Shown here: piece by piece, positions 16,753 through 24,885 of the stretch
How positions within the stretch are numbered: position 1 is the stretch's first letter
Layout of the letters: the number at the start of each line of letters is the position of its first letter
NCBI GenBank assembly: GCA_016926755.1
Contig: JAFGNZ010000016.1
Coordinates: forward strand, 1-48,003
Origin: Myxococcaceae bacterium
Lineage (GTDB): Bacteria; Myxococcota; Myxococcia; Myxococcales; Myxococcaceae
DNA length: 48,003 nucleotides
Reading direction: 5' to 3'
The notes under the pieces: generated by a model
What the model was told of the DNA's origin: nothing
The model's database searches: none
What the model saw: only the letters and a program-made list of their open reading frames with translations
Translations under genes and position numbers: made by a program

Positions 16753-18705
16753 TCAGTTCCATTCCGCTCCCTCCAGCTCGGCGAGCGGGCGCTCCAGCTT
16801 CGCGTACTCGCTGCGCGCCGCCTGCCGCAGGTGCGTCATCCGCACGGGCTCTCCGGCGTCGGCCGCGAGGAACGCCGCCGACAGCGCGATGTTGCGGATG
16901 TTGCCTCCCGCCACTCCCAGCCGCGCCAGGCGGTTCACGTCAAGGTCCTCGGTAGGGGTGCTCCGCGGGAAGGCCCGGCGCCACAGCTCCACGCGCTGCT
17001 CGTGCGAGGGGAAGGGGAACTCCACCACGAAGCGGATGCGCCGCAGGAAGGCCGTGTCCAGCGCGCCGCGCATGTTGGTGGTGAGCAGCGTCAGCCCCCG
17101 GTAGGCCTCCAGGCGCTGCAGCAGGTAGCCCACCTCGATGTTGGCGTACCGGTCGTGGCTGTCCTTCACCTCGCTGCGCTTGCCGAACAGCGCGTCCGCC
17201 TCGTCGAACAGCAGCAGCGCTCCGCTCTCCTCCGCCGTGTCGAACACCCGCCGCAGATTCTTCTCCGTCTCGCCGATGTACTTGTCCACCACCTGGCTCA
17301 GATCGATCCGGTACAGGTCCACCCGCAGCTCGGCTGCCAGCACCTCGGCCGCCATCGTCTTGCCCGTGCCGCTGGGTCCGCAGAACAGCGCGCTCAGCCC
17401 CATCCCGCGCGAGCTCTGTCCTCCAAAACCCCAGTCCCCATACACCCGGGCACGCTGCCGCACGTGCGCCGGCAGGTTCCTGAGGATCTCCAGCTGAGCC
17501 GGTGGCAGCACCAGGTCCTCCCAGCGGGCCCGGGGCTCGATGCGCTGGGCCAGCCCCTCCAGTCGGGGTCGGGCCTGGGCGCGGCACGCGTCCCACAGCA
17601 CTTCGGGGAGTGCTTCCGGAGGGACATGCTCCGCGCGTGCCTCCACCTCGGCGCTCGCGGCGCGAAGGGCCGTCGAGCCCAGCGGGAAACACGAGACGAC
17701 CCTGTCCAGGTGGTGCCCCAGGGAGGAGGCCCGGGAGCCCAGGGCTTCCTCCCAGAGCGCGCGCTGCTCCCGGGCCTCGAGGCCTGGCAGCTCCGCGCAC
17801 AGGAGCGTGCTCCGGCCCGAGCGGATCTGCTCTCGGGAGAGGAGGAGCACAGGCGTTCGGAGTCGCTCCACGAGGGTCAGCGCGGGTGCCCTTCCCGTTC
17901 CCTCCTCGAGGTCCACCAGCACCGCTCGCCGGCTCAGGAACGCCTCCCGCTCGAGCAGCCGGCTCAGCACCTCCAGCTCGCCCGGCGTGGCGGGAATCAC
18001 CGAGGCACGCAGCAGGTGCGGCTCCAGGCCCGCGAGACCACACGCCGCCGCGGCGACGGTGCGCAGGCCACCCGCGTCCGTTCCGATGAGCTGCAGCACC
18101 TGCGCGCCGGGGTGGCCCCACGCCGACACCATGCGCTCCGCCACCGCATGCCATGAGCGCGGGAGCGACTGGGGAACGGGCACTGGCTCCACCAGGCCCA
18201 GGAGCCGCTCGTCCAGGGTCCGCAACCCCACCAGGTGATGAAGGACGCGCTCATGGATGCGCACGGCGCTGCTCATCAGCCCGGTGGAGCCCGCCAATTC
18301 GATGAGCTGGAAGCGTCGCAGTGGCCCATCTGGCGCCAGCGCGCTCCAGTGGACCCCTGGCAGCAGCCCGAGGGCCAGCCACACGGTGGGCTCCTCCTTG
18401 CGCACATCCCCCTGCGCGGTGGCGCAGCGCTTGCCGAAGCCAGCGTCCAGCTCGCTCCCCGCGCTCAGCAGCAGGAGGCCGCGCTCGAAGGCCGACAGTG
18501 AGAAGGCTCGGCACAGCACGTCCAGTCCGGAAGGAGCTGGCAGCGCCGCGCGGGCGGCCTCCCATTCACGCGTCACGGCTTCGGAGGGCGGCGCCCGGGG
18601 ATCGCTCCCCTGCGCGCCGCACCGCTCCAGCCGCTCTCGGAGCACCGCGAGCTCCGCCATCAAGACGCGCTGGTTGGCCGAGAGCCAGCTCTCCTCGGCG
18701 CTCAT
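16753..18705 (-). CDS. eCIS AAA+ ATPase (Pvc15/Afp15-like)
   Basis: This is a 650-residue cytoplasmic ATPase. The C-terminal AAA domain has Walker A GPSGTGKT (443-450), Walker B LLLFDEAD (497-504), the pore-type KYIGETEKN (475-483) and the arginine pair R555/R556 as finger candidates. Residues about 200-340 look like a second, degenerate AAA domain, with GTDAGGLRT at 208-216 in place of a P-loop (no Lys) and AVLVDLEEG in place of Walker B. In PVC and Afp, the equivalent ATPase is needed for assembly or cargo loading. The ATG overlaps the stop of the DUF4255 gene by 4 nt (ATGA), so translation is coupled. A GGTGA site lies 7 nt upstream. Confidence 0.9.
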   Translation of the reverse strand: MSAEESWLSANQRVLMAELAVLRERLERCGAQGSDPRAPPSEAVTREWEAARAALPAPSGLDVLCRAFSLSAFERGLLLLSAGSELDAGFGKRCATAQGDVRKEEPTVWLALGLLPGVHWSALAPDGPLRRFQLIELAGSTGLMSSAVRIHERVLHHLVGLRTLDERLLGLVEPVPVPQSLPRSWHAVAERMVSAWGHPGAQVLQLIGTDAGGLRTVAAAACGLAGLEPHLLRASVIPATPGELEVLSRLLEREAFLSRRAVLVDLEEGTGRAPALTLVERLRTPVLLLSREQIRSGRSTLLCAELPGLEAREQRALWEEALGSRASSLGHHLDRVVSCFPLGSTALRAASAEVEARAEHVPPEALPEVLWDACRAQARPRLEGLAQRIEPRARWEDLVLPPAQLEILRNLPAHVRQRARVYGDWGFGGQSSRGMGLSALFCGPSGTGKTMAAEVLAAELRVDLYRIDLSQVVDKYIGETEKNLRRVFDTAEESGALLLFDEADALFGKRSEVKDSHDRYANIEVGYLLQRLEAYRGLTLLTTNMRGALDTAFLRRIRFVVEFPFPSHEQRVELWRRAFPRSTPTEDLDVNRLARLGVAGGNIRNIALSAAFLAADAGEPVRMTHLRQAARSEYAKLERPLAELEGAEWN

Positions 18706-19943
18706 GGCAGCGTCACCTTCTGCGAGGGATCGAAGGCCGGCGGCGTCGCCGCGTAATCCACCAGGAGGCTGTCCACGCCATCCACGCGCAGCCGCACCCA
18801 GTGCGTGCCCGGCCTCGGTGTCTCCAGGGGGAAGGTCAGTGTGTCCGTAAGCGTGGGGTGCGGCGCCGCGGGCAGCTCCTCTTCTCCCAGCAGGAGCGTG
18901 GCGCGCTGCCGCGGCCAGATGGGCGGCGTGCAGGTGACCGTCAAGGCATCACCGGACGGCGCGACCTGGATGGAGAGGAGCCGGGGCACCAGCACGAAGG
19001 GCAGGCCCTGGGTGACGGCGTCCGGCCCGTTGTCCTGGCCCACCACGGCCGAGAGCGTGAACGTGCCCGCGTGCCACCGCGAGGCCGGGCCCGTGAGCTC
19101 CACGCGGAAGGCGGTGCCCGTTCGCCCCGGCAGCGCCTCCAGGGTGATGGGCGCAGGGAGCAACGGGCTCGTGATGCGCGCGGAGAGGTGGGCGCCGGAC
19201 AAGTGCTGGCCGCCGACGGTGAGGATGTCCGCGGGGGCGTTCGGCGCCTCGAGCCGCGCGCCTGGCTGCCCGCGGGGAAGCACCAGGGCCGTGAGCGCCG
19301 GGAAGGGCGGCGAGAGGCGGGGCTCGGGCCATACGCCGTGCTCCAGCCCGCCCAGGGAGAGCACCGGCGGGGCCGCCCGGGTGGGGCGCTGTGCGTCGAT
19401 GAGCACCACCGAGGCCTCGTAGGCCACCGAGAGCCGGTAGGGCGTCTGGAGGGTGGACCAGAGCTTCGACATCTCCTCCCAGGTCAGGGAGATGGGCGTC
19501 AGGTACACCCGCTCCACCTGGAGGTGCAGGTCCGTGCCGGGCAGCGCGGCCTCGATGTCCGCGGACGCCAGCACAGGTCTGTCATGGAGCAGGCTCATCG
19601 CGCGACCCAACAGGCGGTGCGCCAGGATGTCATCGCTCGTCCCGCCATAGGCGGTGAGCAGATAATGGAGATTGAGCGCCAGGGGTTGCGGTGATTCCTC
19701 ACCGGACCTGCCACGGCCAGGCATGTCTCTGTTTCGGAAGGCCGCGTTGGGTAGTGTCTGGTATAGAAAGAGATTGAGCTGATTGTACTGATCGGAGCTC
19801 CGTGCCTTGTCGGGTGTCTTCGTGGAGACGACGACGTCCGAGAGCAGGTCCGGGGATGGCTCCCCAGGCAGCGGATAGGCTGTCTGGGACAGCAGATTCC
19901 GCAGAGAGGCCGTGACGGCCGCGATGGCTAGCGAGTTGCTCAT
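18702..19943 (-). CDS. DUF4255 tail-terminator/cap protein (Pvc16/Afp16-like) with C-terminal Ig-like region
   Basis: This is a 413-residue protein. Residues 1-200 are the DUF4255 (Pvc16 N-terminal) domain: an N-terminal helix SLAIAAVTASLRNLL, then YNQLNLFLYQTLPNAAFRN, LNLHYLLTAYG and a helix naming the shortest branch, HRLLGRAMSLLHD. The Pvc16 family caps the end of the sheath-tube and fixes particle length. Residues about 210-413 are beta-rich with two Ig-like repeats (for example LPRGQPGARLEA and PGTHWVRLRVDG), an extension found in many soil-bacterial members. It is the first gene of the minus arm and divergent from the sheath gene. No strong ribosome site precedes the ATG at 19943. Confidence 0.9.
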   Translation of the reverse strand: MSNSLAIAAVTASLRNLLSQTAYPLPGEPSPDLLSDVVVSTKTPDKARSSDQYNQLNLFLYQTLPNAAFRNRDMPGRGRSGEESPQPLALNLHYLLTAYGGTSDDILAHRLLGRAMSLLHDRPVLASADIEAALPGTDLHLQVERVYLTPISLTWEEMSKLWSTLQTPYRLSVAYEASVVLIDAQRPTRAAPPVLSLGGLEHGVWPEPRLSPPFPALTALVLPRGQPGARLEAPNAPADILTVGGQHLSGAHLSARITSPLLPAPITLEALPGRTGTAFRVELTGPASRWHAGTFTLSAVVGQDNGPDAVTQGLPFVLVPRLLSIQVAPSGDALTVTCTPPIWPRQRATLLLGEEELPAAPHPTLTDTLTFPLETPRPGTHWVRLRVDGVDSLLVDYAATPPAFDPSQKVTLP

Positions 19944-20149
19944 GGGAGCCAGGGTGCGCCAGGAGGCTGACAGCGCATGCTTCGCCCGGGGAGAGCCCGC
20001 TCGCCCCGCGTGATGAGAGTGTGAGGCTTTACGCCGGTCGTATCAATGACTGGCGAGGTATGCCTCTCATCGCCGGGCGTGTCGGGTTTCAAACAGTGTC
20101 ATGTCAGGGATGGGTGTTAATGCTGTCACCCTCACACTTCGAGGTGAAC
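19944..20149. promoter_or_regulatory. Divergent control region of the eCIS arms
   Basis: This 206-nt gap between the DUF4255 and sheath genes is less GC-rich than its surroundings in its right half and must hold the promoters of both arms. It contains the inverted repeats GATGAGAG (20012-20019) / CTCTCATC (20064-20071) and AGTGTGAGG (20018-20026) / CCTCACACT (20130-20138). They share two bases, so in RNA they would compete. No good sigma-54 -24/-12 element was found; TGGCGAGGTATGCC has the wrong spacing. I cannot assign exact start sites. Confidence 0.5.
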
Positions 20150-21718
20150 ATGCCATCCCGCCTGCATCCTGGTGTCTATGTGGAAGAGGTCTCTGGAGGG
20201 GCCCGCTCCATTGAAGCCGTGGGTACCTCCACGGCCATCTTCGTCGGTGAAACGGAGCGCGGCCCGCTCGAGCCCGTGAAGATCCGGAACTTCGCCGAGT
20301 TCGAGCGGCTCTATGGCGGATACCTGCGCGCCAAGGGCCCGGGGACCGAGTCGGTCACCCTGGCGTACGCGGTGGATGGCTTCTTCCAGAACGGAGGCAC
20401 CACGGCCTACATCCTCCGCGCGGTGGAGTCAGGCCTCGCGGTGGGCCATCGCTCCTACGACGACGCCGGCAACATCACCCCGCTGCTGACGGCCACGTCG
20501 CCTGGGGTGTGGGCCCGGGACCAGCTCCGGACCCTCATCGGCCCCGCCTCCGATAACGTCTCCGGACATCGGCGCGTCGCCGTCCTCTTCAAGGACCTGA
20601 CCACCAACAGCTGGCGCGTCGCGGAGAACTGGGATCGGCTCTCGGACGATCCGGCGGATGACAACTTCGTCGTCTCGGTGCTGGAGCGCAGCCTCTACGT
20701 TCGCTGGGCAGCGGGCACCCCCCCGAGCAACCTGACCGCCGCGCCCACGGATACCGCCCTCACCTCCCCGACCGACGCGCAGCTGCTCGAGCTCATCCCG
20801 GGCCTGGCGCCACAGTTCACCGACGCCGCGGGGGGCGATGCCGCGGTGGGGGAGGCTCGCTACGCCCAGCTCCTCAGGACCCTGGATGGGGTGACGGACG
20901 CCAGCCTCCTGGCGCTGCCGGGCAAGACAGGGAGCTTCGCGGAGGCGGGCGTCGCCTACGTCGAGAGCCGCTCGCTGCGGGACCTCTTCTACATCGCGGA
21001 TTTGCCGCCCCAGGGGGGCCCTGACGTCAACGCGGCGCTGCAGAGCACCCTGGATGCCCTGAAGCTCATGACCCGAACCGACCTGGGGGCCGTGTACTGG
21101 CCGTGGATCCAGGTCGCGGATCCGGTGGGCGCGGGCCAGGGCTCCACGGCCGTCGTTCCGCCCTCAGGGCACGTGGCGGGGTTGTACGCGCGCACGGACG
21201 CGCGCCGAGGCGTGTGGAAGGCCCCGGCCGGCGTGGAGGCCGCGGTGCTGGGGATCCAGTCGCTGCAGCACAGGCTCCTGGACTCGCACCAGGATGACAT
21301 GAACCCGGCGGGGCTCAACGCGCTGCGCCTGCTGCCCGCGGCCGGCGCCGTGGTGTGGGGCTCGCGCACGCTCAGGCCCTCCTCCGAGTGGCGCTACATC
21401 CCCGTGCGCCGCACGGCCATCTTCCTGCGCAAGAGCCTCTACGAGGGTCTCCAGTGGGCCATCTTCGAGCCCAACAGCGAGACGCTCTGGGCCAGCCTGC
21501 GTGTGGCGGCGGAGTCCTTCATGGAGCAGCTCTTCCGCCAGGGCGCCTTCGCGGGGCGCACCTCGCGCGAGGCCTACTTCGTCAAGTGTGATGCGGAGAC
21601 GACGCCTCCGGCGGACCAGAACGCCGGCATCGTCAACGTGTGGGTGGGCTTCGCGCCGCTGCGTCCCGCCGAGTTCGTCGTCATCCAGCTCAGCCAGAAG
21701 GTCGACCAGAAGGCCTAA
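20150..21718 (+). CDS. eCIS contractile sheath protein
   Basis: This 522-residue protein has the phage tail sheath pattern. The N-terminal strand PSRLHPGVYVEEVSGG is the sheath handshake arm, followed by STAIFVGETERGPL and a central insertion domain (about 130-300). The C-terminal domain ends in NVWVGFAPLRPAEFVVIQ, the arm that links neighbouring subunits. The frame is open upstream to 20021, but the ATG at 20150, directly after GAGGTGAAC, begins exactly at the conserved arm. Afp and PVC have two or three sheath genes; only one is present here, so a single protein must form the whole sheath. It is the first gene of the plus operon. Confidence 0.95.
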   Translation: MPSRLHPGVYVEEVSGGARSIEAVGTSTAIFVGETERGPLEPVKIRNFAEFERLYGGYLRAKGPGTESVTLAYAVDGFFQNGGTTAYILRAVESGLAVGHRSYDDAGNITPLLTATSPGVWARDQLRTLIGPASDNVSGHRRVAVLFKDLTTNSWRVAENWDRLSDDPADDNFVVSVLERSLYVRWAAGTPPSNLTAAPTDTALTSPTDAQLLELIPGLAPQFTDAAGGDAAVGEARYAQLLRTLDGVTDASLLALPGKTGSFAEAGVAYVESRSLRDLFYIADLPPQGGPDVNAALQSTLDALKLMTRTDLGAVYWPWIQVADPVGAGQGSTAVVPPSGHVAGLYARTDARRGVWKAPAGVEAAVLGIQSLQHRLLDSHQDDMNPAGLNALRLLPAAGAVVWGSRTLRPSSEWRYIPVRRTAIFLRKSLYEGLQWAIFEPNSETLWASLRVAAESFMEQLFRQGAFAGRTSREAYFVKCDAETTPPADQNAGIVNVWVGFAPLRPAEFVVIQLSQKVDQKA

Positions 21719-21736
21719 GCCTCGGAGGGTTTCGTC

Positions 21737-22237
21737 ATGCCGCAATTCTCGGTGAACAGTCACCGCAATGATCCGTACAAGAACTTCAAGTTTCGCGTGG
21801 TGTGGGAGAACCGCTACGTCGCCGGGCTCTCGAAGATGTCCGCGCTCAAGAAGAGCACCGAGTCCATCGAGTGGCGCGAGGCGGGCGGCTCCTCCATCGT
21901 CCGCAAGCTCCCGGGCCGCACGAAGTTCGAGCCCATCACCCTGGAGTCGGGGCTCACCCACGACACCCAGTTCGAGGAGTGGGCCAACCAGGTGAACAGC
22001 ATCCAGGGTGACGCGGGGATGTCCCTGCGCAACTACCGCAAGGATCTCCTCGTCGAGGTGCTCAACCTGCAGGGCCAGAAGGTCATGGCCTTCAAGATCC
22101 GCCGCGCGTGGGTGAGCGAGTTCCAGGCGCTGCCGGACATGGACGCCAACGCCAACGCGGTGGCCATCCAGACGCTGCGCATCGAGCACGAGGGCTTCGA
22201 GCGCGACGCGAGCGTGACAGAGCCGCAGGAGACCTAG
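21737..22237 (+). CDS. eCIS inner tube protein (gp19-like)
   Basis: This 166-residue protein belongs to the T4 gp19-like tail tube family. It begins with DPYKNFKFRVVWENRYVAGLSKMS, broken by a loop, and continues with the strand IEWREAGG, the conserved turn PGRTKFEPITLESGLT, the helix EEWANQV and the C-terminal strands KIRRAWVSEFQALPDMD and IQTLRIEHEGFER. Hexameric rings of this fold stack to form the needle. It lies 18 nt after the sheath gene, with GGAGGG upstream of the ATG. It is the only tube gene, so the ring contacting the baseplate must use the same protein or the 25161 product. Confidence 0.95.
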   Translation: MPQFSVNSHRNDPYKNFKFRVVWENRYVAGLSKMSALKKSTESIEWREAGGSSIVRKLPGRTKFEPITLESGLTHDTQFEEWANQVNSIQGDAGMSLRNYRKDLLVEVLNLQGQKVMAFKIRRAWVSEFQALPDMDANANAVAIQTLRIEHEGFERDASVTEPQET

Positions 22238-22263
22238 GCCATCGGGCCTGGAAGGAGCGCGCC

Positions 22264-22968
22264 GTGACGTCCGAGCGGGTGGAGAGCCGGGAGAACCCCT
22301 TTCGTGGCCGTGAGCGCCCGCGGTTGGTCCCGCGGGCCATGACGGGCCATGAGGAGGAGTGGGTGGAGCGTCGCGGCGCGGAGGCCAACACGGCCCGCCT
22401 GTGCAACGAGGTGCTCGCGCGGTGCCTGGCCCCGCCGGGCGCGGACTGCTCGCAGGAGCTGGAGCGCGTCCGCGCGCTGCTCGTGGCGCAGCGGGATGAG
22501 GCGCTGCTCCAGCTTCGCAGGCTCTCGCTGGGAGACACCGTGCAGACGCAGGCGCGCTGTCCCGCCTGCCGCGCAGTGGTGGAGGTGGACTTCCCCCTCA
22601 GCCGCATTCCCCTGCCCTCCACCGCGGCGCCCGCGCGTGTGGAGGTGGCGCTGGAGGAGGGGGGCCGGGCCGTGATGAGGCTCCCGACCGCCGGCGATCA
22701 AGAGGCGTTGCTCGACGCGGCACTGAAGACCGAGGCCGAGCGGCGCACGTGGCTGCTCTCCCGGGTGCTGCTGAGGCTCGGGGACTCCGAGGGCCCCTTC
22801 TCCGAGGAGTCTACCCGCGGCCTCTCCACTCCCACTCGCGCCGCGTTGGAGAGGGCGCTGGAGGAGGCGTTGCCGGATCTGGATCTGAGCATGTCGACGG
22901 GGTGCCCTGAGTGTGGGCACGCCTTCAGTGCTCCCTTCGACGTCCCCGCTTTTTTTTTGCCGAGATGA
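22264..22968 (+). CDS. Zinc-ribbon baseplate/hub assembly chaperone-like protein (gp26/gp51-like)
   Basis: This 234-residue protein has two Cys pairs, C99/C102 (CPAC) and C214/C217 (CPEC), that probably bind one zinc and bracket a helical middle (about 140-205). Genes of this kind follow the tube gene in many contractile phages and eCIS, and are annotated as T4-type baseplate hub assembly proteins. GTG at 22264 has AAGGAG 6 nt upstream. The end is odd: nine T residues (22950-22958) encode the FF near the C-terminus, six bases before the TGA. The next gene starts by ATGA overlap in the -1 frame, which allows a frameshift fusion. Confidence 0.75.
   Translation: MTSERVESRENPFRGRERPRLVPRAMTGHEEEWVERRGAEANTARLCNEVLARCLAPPGADCSQELERVRALLVAQRDEALLQLRRLSLGDTVQTQARCPACRAVVEVDFPLSRIPLPSTAAPARVEVALEEGGRAVMRLPTAGDQEALLDAALKTEAERRTWLLSRVLLRLGDSEGPFSEESTRGLSTPTRAALERALEEALPDLDLSMSTGCPECGHAFSAPFDVPAFFLPR
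22950..22958 (+). promoter_or_regulatory. T9 slippery run, candidate programmed -1 frameshift or transcript slippage site
   Basis: Nine T residues lie in a roughly 70% GC gene, in the phase T-TTT-TTT-TTG of the gp26-like frame. A -1 ribosomal slip, or one extra U added by RNA polymerase, moves reading into the frame of the DUF6760 gene with no stop between, giving a fusion of about 291 residues. The normal frame stops at 22966-22968, only 7 nt after the run. The DUF6760 ATG has no Shine-Dalgarno sequence. This is inference from sequence; no stimulatory structure was modelled. Confidence 0.5.
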
Positions 22969-23138
22969 AGCAACGGAGCCGCCTCGTGTTGCACGACGTG
23001 CACCGCCTCGCCAGCCGGTACCACTGGGGAGAGGGAGAGATCCTCGCGATGCCGCTCTCGCGTCGTCAGGCCTACCTGGGGCTCATCGAGGCCGAGGAGC
23101 ACCAGCGGCTCCTCGGGGCCCTGGAGCAGGAGGGCTAG
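22965..23138 (+). CDS. DUF6760 family small eCIS protein
   Basis: This 57-residue, all-helical protein contains DVHRLASRYHWGEGEILAM and LSRRQAYLGLIEAEE. This pattern, with an invariant-looking YHW-x-E-x-EIL-xMPL core, matches the DUF6760 proteins found next to gp26-like genes in eCIS and some phages. It overlaps the preceding stop by 4 nt (ATGA) and lacks its own ribosome site, so it is made by coupled translation, by frameshift from the T9 run, or both. Its function is not established; a tail-assembly chaperone role would fit its position. Confidence 0.8.
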   Translation: MKQRSRLVLHDVHRLASRYHWGEGEILAMPLSRRQAYLGLIEAEEHQRLLGALEQEG

Positions 23139-23141
23139 CGC

Positions 23142-24869
23142 ATGGAAGCGTCGAAGCTCTCACGGTGGCTCGCGGGGCCGCTGCGGCCGGCGGAGGCAGG
23201 GGCGGGCTCGGCAGCGGGGCTCGTGCCGCGCCCCTGGGAAGTGTCTCTCGCGCCACGCTGGGGTGACCTGGGCGAGGTGGAGAGCCCGCCGCGGATGGAG
23301 CGTACGGAGCCAGGCCTGTCCCTGGGGACCGTGAGGGAGCAGGTGAGCGAGAGCACCGCCCGGAGCTCCATCGTGGACGCAGGGGAGCCGAGGGTGGGAA
23401 CAGCGGCTCAGGGAGCGCCTCGGCGTGGAGTGGAGTCGGAGCACCTCGAGGCGAGTGGAAGGACAGGCATCGAGCGTGGGGTGGGCGTCGGAGCTGGCCG
23501 TGGAGAGCCTGGCGGCCAGGACCGAACAGGCGCTGGCGGAATGCCAGGACCACGAGCTCTCGCGACCTCGGGAGCGTCCTTGCGCGAGCCGAAGAGCGCA
23601 GTGGCTTCGGCTCTGAAGGCAGGTGAGCGGGTGGCCGCGATGGATGCGCTGCCTGCGCCGCGCCGCTTCACCGCATCGGAGGAAGAGCCAGAGTCCTCGG
23701 GTGCGCAGCCCCACATGGGGACAGTGGCTCCCCCGCGTGTGGACAGCGGACCGACGTCTCGGAACGGAAGGCCAGAGCAGCAGAAACCGCGCGCCGGAAC
23801 GAGCGAGGGCCAGTCTCCTCTCACGGAGGCACGAGGCCCCACGCCCCGAGCTCCCGAGCTCCCGCGGACTGTCTCGTTGGCAGGTCCGAGAGTCGCGCGG
23901 GCGATCGCATGGGACAACGGAGCGCTCCATGAATCAGCGAGCCAGCGTGTGCCGCCCGCGCACGCGCGCAAGGCTCCTGCGAATCCAGTACCGCCGAGCA
24001 CTCCCCAGGTGCTGGAGAAGCTCTCTCGCGGGGAGCACGCGCCGCACTTCGACGCGGAACGAGTGACGGGTCCGCGCACGGGCGAAGGTGATCAGCAGGG
24101 GCCTGCACGCGCACTCACGCATTCCGAGCCTTCATTCCATGAGCGCGCTGCTCCCTCTCCAGCCCTGTCCAGGCCAGGCCCACGAGCCGCGCGGGCGGAG
24201 CAACCGGAGAAGGGGCCTCTCGTCGAGAGAGCTGGGGCCGAGCGGCGGAAAGAGCAAGAGCCGCGAGGGCCAGGTGTGCCTCGCTCCGGGGCGGTGTCGG
24301 CGCCGGACATGCGGGAGCAAGCAGAGGCTGCACCCGCAGGCCGCGCCTTCGCGGTGACCAAAGCTCCTCCCGAGGAAGTGCGGAGCGCTTCTCCACAGGG
24401 AGACCCGTCACGTCTGGCAACAGCACGCACTCTCGGAACCGAGGCAGCTCGCTCGGAGCCAACCGTGCAGCAGCGAGTCCTCATGCCGCTGGCTGAGGTC
24501 GCGCGAGAGGCTCCGAGCTCCGCCGTGCCAGGTCCCATGGACGCCAACACTCCTGTGACCCACGCTGGCCAGGGAGTGACAGGGACGAGCGTTACCGTGG
24601 CTTCACTCATGCCACGACTGGAACGCCCACTGTCTTCTCCGAGCACGCTCTCCAGGAGCGAGGCATCCCTCGGGGAAGGGGCACCCGGCCGCCAGCCATC
24701 CACCGCGAACACCGCGCCCGCACGCGTCATGCTCACCATCGGGCGCATCGAACTCCGCACACGCGCGCCCGTGCCGGCTTCTCCCGCGGCGCCCGTCATG
24801 GCGCGCGCTCACCAGGTCGATCCAGGGCTCGGTCCTGGCCTGCTGCAGCTGGGGAGACAGTCATGGTGA
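23142..24869 (+). CDS. Large disordered Pro/Arg/Ala/Glu-rich eCIS protein of unknown function
   Basis: This 575-residue protein is predicted by eye to be almost wholly disordered: rich in Pro, Ala, Gly, Arg, Ser and Glu, with no Cys and hardly any long hydrophobic run. Only the first 12 residues (EASKLSRWLAGPL) and the end (PGLLQLGRQSW) look ordered. Third-position GC is lower than in its neighbours and opposite frames are open, which fits relaxed selection on a disordered chain. It starts 3 nt after DUF6760 and ends 16 nt before the next gene, so it is truly in the operon. No coiled-coil tape measure is seen elsewhere, so it could act as a length ruler or as a lumen/cargo protein. Both ideas are inference. 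Confidence 0.7.
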   Translation: MEASKLSRWLAGPLRPAEAGAGSAAGLVPRPWEVSLAPRWGDLGEVESPPRMERTEPGLSLGTVREQVSESTARSSIVDAGEPRVGTAAQGAPRRGVESEHLEASGRTGIERGVGVGAGRGEPGGQDRTGAGGMPGPRALATSGASLREPKSAVASALKAGERVAAMDALPAPRRFTASEEEPESSGAQPHMGTVAPPRVDSGPTSRNGRPEQQKPRAGTSEGQSPLTEARGPTPRAPELPRTVSLAGPRVARAIAWDNGALHESASQRVPPAHARKAPANPVPPSTPQVLEKLSRGEHAPHFDAERVTGPRTGEGDQQGPARALTHSEPSFHERAAPSPALSRPGPRAARAEQPEKGPLVERAGAERRKEQEPRGPGVPRSGAVSAPDMREQAEAAPAGRAFAVTKAPPEEVRSASPQGDPSRLATARTLGTEAARSEPTVQQRVLMPLAEVAREAPSSAVPGPMDANTPVTHAGQGVTGTSVTVASLMPRLERPLSSPSTLSRSEASLGEGAPGRQPSTANTAPARVMLTIGRIELRTRAPVPASPAAPVMARAHQVDPGLGPGLLQLGRQSW

Positions 24870-24885
24870 CGCGAGGAGGTGGCTC

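Noticed and set aside
20049-20064. Sigma-54-like promoter TGGCGAGGTATGCC before the sheath gene
   Set aside because: The GG to GC distance is two bases too short for a -24/-12 promoter.
23408-24799. Minus-strand frames opposite the disordered eCIS protein
   Set aside because: They are broken into pieces, do not fit the operon direction or spacing, and have no ribosome sites. The plus frame is continuous and fits between its neighbours within 3 and 16 nt.
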